A DNA stretch of 64,000 nucleotides, from NCBI GenBank assembly GCA_003254905.1, contig QANU01008436.1, positions 131,215 through 195,214 of the forward strand. The letters run 5' to 3'. Position numbers and translations under genes: made by a program. The DNA is from Nissolia schottii. Taxonomy: Eukaryota > Streptophyta > Magnoliopsida > Fabales > Fabaceae. The notes under the pieces were generated by a model. That model saw nothing but the letters and a program-made list of their open reading frames with translations, ran no database searches and had not been told where the DNA came from. Below, piece by piece: positions 59,101 through 64,000 of this stretch (positions are counted from its first letter, which is position 1; every line of letters begins with the position of its first letter).

Positions 59101-61299
59101 TCATAATTATTCAAAAGTTTCCTTGAGATACTCTAATATGGAACTACATGATGTAAGCTATGCATCCATGATCCAACCCCGACTTTACTCTTGCAAATTG
59201 CAATTCAATTCTGATTGATGATAACTGATAATGAGCTGAGTGATTAGTTCAATGGTTAGGATAACATGCTGAAATTGGCACCATTGTTATTGTAAGAAGA
59301 AAATATTTGTCCTTCTTTAGGGGACTTTATTTTATATAATGTTGCTCTATAAAAGGTTTCTTGACAAAGGTTATCTACTTCCTCCAGTTTCAAATGACTA
59401 TCCTCTTTGAAATTTTAATTTTCCAGTTTTCCACAAATAACTGTTCATTTAGGAAATCTAGAGGGCATTAATTTATTTTTTCCCCTTCTAACCTTATTTA
59501 ATTCTATACTTATTTAATGAATATGGGTAAAATGTATTAAGAGAGAATACGTGTAATAAAAAATGAGAGTAATTTTTTTTAAATACGCTTAAATTTCTAT
59601 GACTTAAAAGACTTATCTAATCATTTCCTTAATCCATGTTGCGCATTTAAAATTGGACAGTTATTTGAAACCAAGGGTATTTAGAACTCTTTGAATCATC
59701 CATTTTTATGTATTTTGAATAAGCTTCTGTAGCTTATCTATGTGTTGGAATCGAACTTAAAGAATCAGTGCAGAATTCTTGCGTTTCTCCTTTTCCTGTT
59801 CTCTTTGTAACCATGGTTGAAGTTGGGCTGAACAAATCTCTGGCCGTTTGAGAATGGGAGCTACTTGTGTCATTAAACTTACTTTATTGTTAGGCCTATT
59901 GTCCTGCTGCATATGCTGATGCTTTGCTATTATACTCTAAATTAGATGCCTGATTGTTAGTTGTCTCCTGTTTAGTACTGCATAAATACATTTACACAAA
60001 TATATGCTTACATTAAGGTATGATTTAAATTTGTCTGTAGCCGAAGTTGAACGATGCAGTATTAGAAATGTTCCGCAATGAATATATTGGCACTGCTCCT
60101 TACATATCCTGCTCTCCTTCGCTACGTCATCATAGATTATGCCCGAGAGATCAGTTCTTGATCCTCTCATCTGATGGGTTGTATCAATATCTAAACAATG
60201 AAGAAGTTTGCGCTCAAGTTGAGAGCTTCATGGAAAAGTTTCCAGAAGGAGATCCTGCTCAACATTTAATTGAAGAGCTGCTTCTCCGTGCAGCAAAGAA
60301 GGCTGGTATGCGAGTCGTCTTACCTTGTATTTTGTTTTGCAGTCTTGTTATACATGTAAAATTTGTTATATCTTGAATTTTTAAACTTCTGGATGGTTGT
60401 TTATATAAGAACTCTGGTCTATCTCTACTTTGAAGCAATTGCTGGTAAAGTTTTAATAGGTAAACACTAAAGTTTCCATACATGTTGAGACTAGAAGTTG
60501 GAATGTTTTTATGTATTTGGTGATAGGAGCTATATATTTTTTGTTTTTTCCCTCTTCTCCCCAAACTGCTGTTCCACATGCTCTTGACCATCTGCTAGGC
60601 GTATTCTATTAATATGTGGTGTGCCTCAGAAATTTGCCATCTTTAATTAAGTCAGAGATTGTCTATATCAATAAGGTTATTGTCCGTTCTGTTGCCCTTC
60701 TGGTTCATTGCTTTGATACTCTCTAGCTTTGTGCAGCAATAACTATATAATTCCCATTTTTGGGGCATCAGTCCTTACATCTTCATATTTTTTATTCTTA
60801 TCTCTCCTGTGGACTTCTAAATCTTTCATAAAGTCTATTTCAGACAGTACTATTTTAGTCAATACCCAGCTTTGTCGTTTGCTTTTATGTATTTGTTAAT
60901 CTTTGTTTCCAGAGTTTGACTGAGGTAACAGTTGAAAATTAGGGATTGGGAGGGTTGCTTATTCGGAGAAAAGTTATTTTGTAATTATGTTTCTGTTCAT
61001 CCCTTTTCAACCATCCCTGGGGTGTGGATAATGCCAAAAATAAGACACAAACAAGAATTTTTTTTTGCAGCAATATGTTAATTTCATTTTAAAGCTGAAT
61101 TTTCTAGTTTTTGTCAATTACTGTCTATACATAACCCACATTTAGAGCGGTGATTTTGGACTCAATTTTTGCAGGAATGGATTTTCATGAGTTGCTGGAT
61201 ATCCCCCAAGGAGATAGGAGGAAGTACCATGATGATGTTACTGTTATGGTGATATCACTCGAAGGAAGAATCTGGAAATCGTCAGGGAAGTATCTCTGA
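56154..61299 (+). CDS. PLL1: Protein phosphatase 2C, POLTERGEIST-LIKE 1 (PLL1) type
   Basis: Four exons join in frame: 56154-58019, 58449-58562, 60041-60305 and 61175-61299, giving 789 residues. The protein starts MGSGVS, an N-myristoylation-type signal with nearby Cys residues (CSC) suited to palmitoylation. A long Ser/Gly-rich regulatory region follows, with a Lys/Arg cluster near 205-210. PP2C metal-site Asp residues are visible: YDGFNG (D290), GDSRA (D546), SSDGLYQY (D705) and YHDDVT (D768-769). Arabidopsis POL/PLL1 are plasma-membrane phosphatases acting in CLAVATA meristem signalling and embryo vascular patterning; the match to PLL1 ([14 protein letters not shown] N-terminal phrase, [13 protein letters not shown]) is closer than to PLL2-5. 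Exon 1 is GC-rich, unlike its surroundings. The frame is open upstream to 55974 but has no ATG there, so 56154 is the first in-frame start. The gene converges with the PPR gene 1.26 kb downstream. Confidence 0.93.
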
Positions 61300-62555
61300 G
61301 ACCGACCACCTTCAAGTTGCTGTTGTCTGTTACAGGTGATAACATTTTTGCACATGAGGCTGCTTCAAATCCGTACCAACATTTCATAGTTGATCCATTT
61401 TTCATGGGTCTCGTCCGATTTTTTGGTTTTCAACATAAAGTTATCAATTGAGGTATGTCAGATGTTAATGGCAAAGAATCTACCATCAGAGCTCTATCCG
61501 GAATTAAAGATGCAGGATGCAATTTGGTATGAGCTAAGAATAGGCATTGCAGATGCGCTTTTGGACTTCTCTTTATGCTGGAAAAAGAAAAAAAAAAAAA
61601 AAAAAAGAACTGTAAAGCTTTTTAAAACTGTTTCCTTTTCCATTCGCAGTCTCTAATCTATTCCCCCCTTCCCCCCCTATTTAAGTAGTTATTATAGAGA
61701 TGAAAAATGATAGAAATTTTGCATAGCGAATGCCCTTTCTATTTATTTTCCTTTTTCTTTTTTCTTTTCTTTTCTCTCTGGTAGAGCGAAGAAGCTGTGG
61801 GTGTACATTGGTGGGAATACAAGTGTACTGATTGAACTTGAGCAGATCTTAGTCAGAAAGGAGCATCTGTAACTGAGGGTGGATTTCCACCACAGCGGAT
61901 TAAACATGATTCTGAGTTAGAGATCTCTAAACCAAATCAGTGCATTCATAATTAATTGAATGTATGTTTAAATTGCAGACTGAAATAAGCCCTTTTCGAA
62001 AACTAAGCATAACGGAACCAAAAATGATTGCTGCTATTATCTCTAGTAGAAAAATTAGTCAGTGTATATGGTTCGGCTTTTCAATTTAGGATATGTTGGA
62101 CTCGATAGAAGTGTGTTCTCCATAACATTGAGTTTGATACCGCCTAAATTTCATTTTAAATAATCAATTATACCAAAAATTGATTTATGCTTGCATTGTG
62201 TTTGAATAGTCTAGATACGAGCTATTCACGGCATCATTTTCTTTCTTAAAACTTGCCTGTCATTGAATCTAATAAAATTGTAGATTCACAGAAGCATGCA
62301 CATCCATCTAGCCCTTTATCCAAGCTACAAAACCAAGTTCGGAGACGAGTGAAGAAAAGAGAGAAAAAAAAAGAGAATACTACTTAATTCGAGGATTTGT
62401 AACATTCAAATAACTGGGGAGGGTTAAGTAACCATCTGCAGCTTCATCTCTCCAAATCTTGGCATTTCAAGTGCTGAAAATACACTTGCCAGTATCATCG
62501 TTTTGTATAAGCGATGGCAAAAAAGGTGAATGCCACACTTGAGCTTCTCCACAAT
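61300..62555. other. Convergent intergenic space
   Basis: This holds the 3' UTRs of the PP2C gene (+) and the PPR gene (-). An A-rich run (GAAAAAG then about 18 A) lies near 61580-61607, with pyrimidine-rich stretches near 61660 and 61740-61780. No other gene was seen. Confidence 0.6.
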
Positions 62556-64000
62556 CTATAGTGCAACAGCTGCTGATGAAAACTTTGATTGCACCCAAGA
62601 CACTAAATCCTCTCTAGTTGCAACAAAACAGCCAGCTCTATCCTCACTCTGCCTAAATGGGGCAGCGAGTTTCCTCAAATGAGAGGAAAATGATATGTTC
62701 AGTCCTTGGGCAAACTTGTGAGCACCAGTACCAGTTTGTGCTAGGAACAACTCTGGCAGTGCCTCCTCCCGCTGAACGATTTTGGTGAGTGTCCACATCC
62801 ACTCTTCAAGTGCAGTATGAGCCGCGCCAACTGATAACGATCGAACATCTAGACACCATTCGCTGTCAGTTTTGTTGTGCAAACGCGGGTACAATCCGAA
62901 TAAGGTTCCCAAGTAGAGTAGCTCATGTGCTCTCTCTTGGAGATCTTTGTTTCTACATATGTCAATCAAGCAGTTGCAGAAGGGCCTCCGAACTTCAACC
63001 GCAGCACTGCTCATGATAACCTTGAACTCTTCCTTGACAGCATCGAAACTAGTTTCCTCATCCACGATCAATCGAATAAAGGCAACCAATTTCGGGTTAG
63101 CTTTCTGCAAACAAGCAAGGACCTTCTCCTCATCATCCTTGCCACCCTGACACAGAGACACAGCAGATAGCAAGCAGCCACACAGCCTGTCATCTGGCTT
63201 AACCCCTCTCTCGACCGAAACGTCGAAAACCCTGACCAGATCATCGAACTCCAAGGCCTTCCCCAAGCACTGAATCAAACAGGTACACCCCATCACGTTG
63301 AGCTCGATTCCCAACTTGGACATCTCTTCAAACAACTTCATCGCCCTCTCGACATCCCCCTGGCTCCCATATATGTTGAGCATCGCCGTGTAACTCCAAC
63401 TGTCCGGCCTGCAATGCTCAGACCGCTTCATGTCCAAGAAGAGAGCCTCGGCCTCTTCCACCAATCCGACATCCGCGCACATATTCAACAGCGTGTTATA
63501 CAAGAAGAAATCCATAGGCCATCCATTTTTCTTCATTCTCTCCCACAACTCAAGTGCATCCCTAGACCACCTCGCCTTCCCATATATCTTAATAACAGCT
63601 GTCAGAGTCTTCTCGTTTGGCTCCACCCCCGACTCCACCATTTCCTCAAACAGGCTCCTCGCGAAACCCGGCTTCCCGGCCTTCCCCATTGCCTCCAACA
63701 AGGTGTTGTACACAACCAAATTGGGCTGCACCCCAAGGGACTTCATCTCCTGCAGCACATACCTGATGCCATCATAGTCCCCAGCCTCACCAAACATCTT
63801 CCCCAACACAGAGAATGTGATCGGGTCAGGTCTCCACCCAGTAGCCCTCCCTCTCTCGTACAGGTTCATCACCTCCTGCACCTTCCCCAGCCTAGCATAC
63901 ACATCCAAAACTGCCGAGTATGTCACCTCGTCCGGCATCAACCCGGTCTTGTACATCCTCTCAAACCAGTACACAGCCTTGTCAGAAAGGTTGCATTTCT
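62556..64000 (-). CDS. SOT1: PPR-SMR protein, SOT1-like (At5g46580 type), 5' end cut off
   Basis: One uninterrupted minus-strand frame runs from the right window edge (still open; KCNLSDKAVYWFERM at the border) to the stop at 62556, about 481 residues. Several 35-residue P-class PPR motifs are visible, for example GLMPDEVTYSAVLDVYARLG, GVQPNLVVYNTLLEAMGKAG, GVEPNEKTLTAVIKIYGKAR and CRPDSWSYTAMLNIYGSQGD. The C-terminal SMR region reads LDVRSLSVGAAHTALEEWM and later LPELFLAQTGTGAHKF. The combination and wording match Arabidopsis SOT1, a chloroplast protein needed for plastid rRNA maturation (23S-4.5S precursor). SVR7 is a related alternative. The presequence and first repeats are beyond the window. 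No intron is seen. Confidence 0.9.
   Translation of the reverse strand, partial: KCNLSDKAVYWFERMYKTGLMPDEVTYSAVLDVYARLGKVQEVMNLYERGRATGWRPDPITFSVLGKMFGEAGDYDGIRYVLQEMKSLGVQPNLVVYNTLLEAMGKAGKPGFARSLFEEMVESGVEPNEKTLTAVIKIYGKARWSRDALELWERMKKNGWPMDFFLYNTLLNMCADVGLVEEAEALFLDMKRSEHCRPDSWSYTAMLNIYGSQGDVERAMKLFEEMSKLGIELNVMGCTCLIQCLGKALEFDDLVRVFDVSVERGVKPDDRLCGCLLSAVSLCQGGKDDEEKVLACLQKANPKLVAFIRLIVDEETSFDAVKEEFKVIMSSAAVEVRRPFCNCLIDICRNKDLQERAHELLYLGTLFGLYPRLHNKTDSEWCLDVRSLSVGAAHTALEEWMWTLTKIVQREEALPELFLAQTGTGAHKFAQGLNISFSSHLRKLAAPFRQSEDRAGCFVATREDLVSWVQSKFSSAAVAL

Noticed and set aside
62789..63777. Plus-strand frames opposite the PPR gene
   Set aside because: Antisense shadows of a strongly coding minus-strand gene.

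Overview
This window is nuclear DNA from a flowering plant, very probably a legume (Fabaceae). The genes are intron-rich with GT-AG introns, the protein families are plant-specific (GNL2-type ARF-GEF, APO, POLTERGEIST-like PP2C, PPR-SMR), and intergenic DNA is AT-rich and packed with LTR elements, LINE, SINE and MITEs. The legume call rests mainly on a broken UDP-glycosyltransferase resembling the UGT73 saponin enzymes, plus the general look of the repeats. I see nothing bacterial, organellar or viral.

Layout. At 2.4-6.5 kb (+) lies a seven-exon gene for a ubiquitin-like/SAYSvFN membrane protein. At 13.7-15.6 kb (-) lies a three-exon APO-family gene (APO4-like), with a broken inverted copy of its intron 1/exon 2 junction at 12.7-13.2 kb. 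At 17.1-19.0 kb there is a patch of gene debris between direct repeats: a fragment of a Bet1/SFT1-like SNARE gene and a UGT73-like pseudogene. Two unrecognised coding-looking stretches lie at 20.8-21.9 kb. At 22.0-27.1 kb (-) is a complete three-exon GNL2-like ARF-GEF of 1394 residues.

From 27 to 54 kb I find no intact host gene. This desert holds MITEs (two with clear target-site duplications), a tRNA-like SINE with a 23-bp duplication, a foldback element with an internal minisatellite, satellite-like tandem repeats, and LTR remnants. Its best-resolved structure is a degenerate L1-type LINE (46.0-53.9 kb) interrupted by two separate TG...CA elements that look like solo LTRs, each with a near-perfect 5-bp target duplication.

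At 56.2-61.3 kb (+) is a four-exon PLL1/POL-type PP2C gene of 789 residues. It converges with a PPR-SMR gene (SOT1-like, -) that runs off the right edge.

The genes are unrelated single units with no operon-like logic. One shared feature stands out: both plus-strand genes carry a start-stop AUG (AUG-UAG, AUG-UGA) immediately before or overlapping the main start codon. I found no convincing new multi-gene system. The most distinctive observations are these start-stop elements, the nested transposons, the palindrome cluster inside one LTR, and the inverted APO copy.
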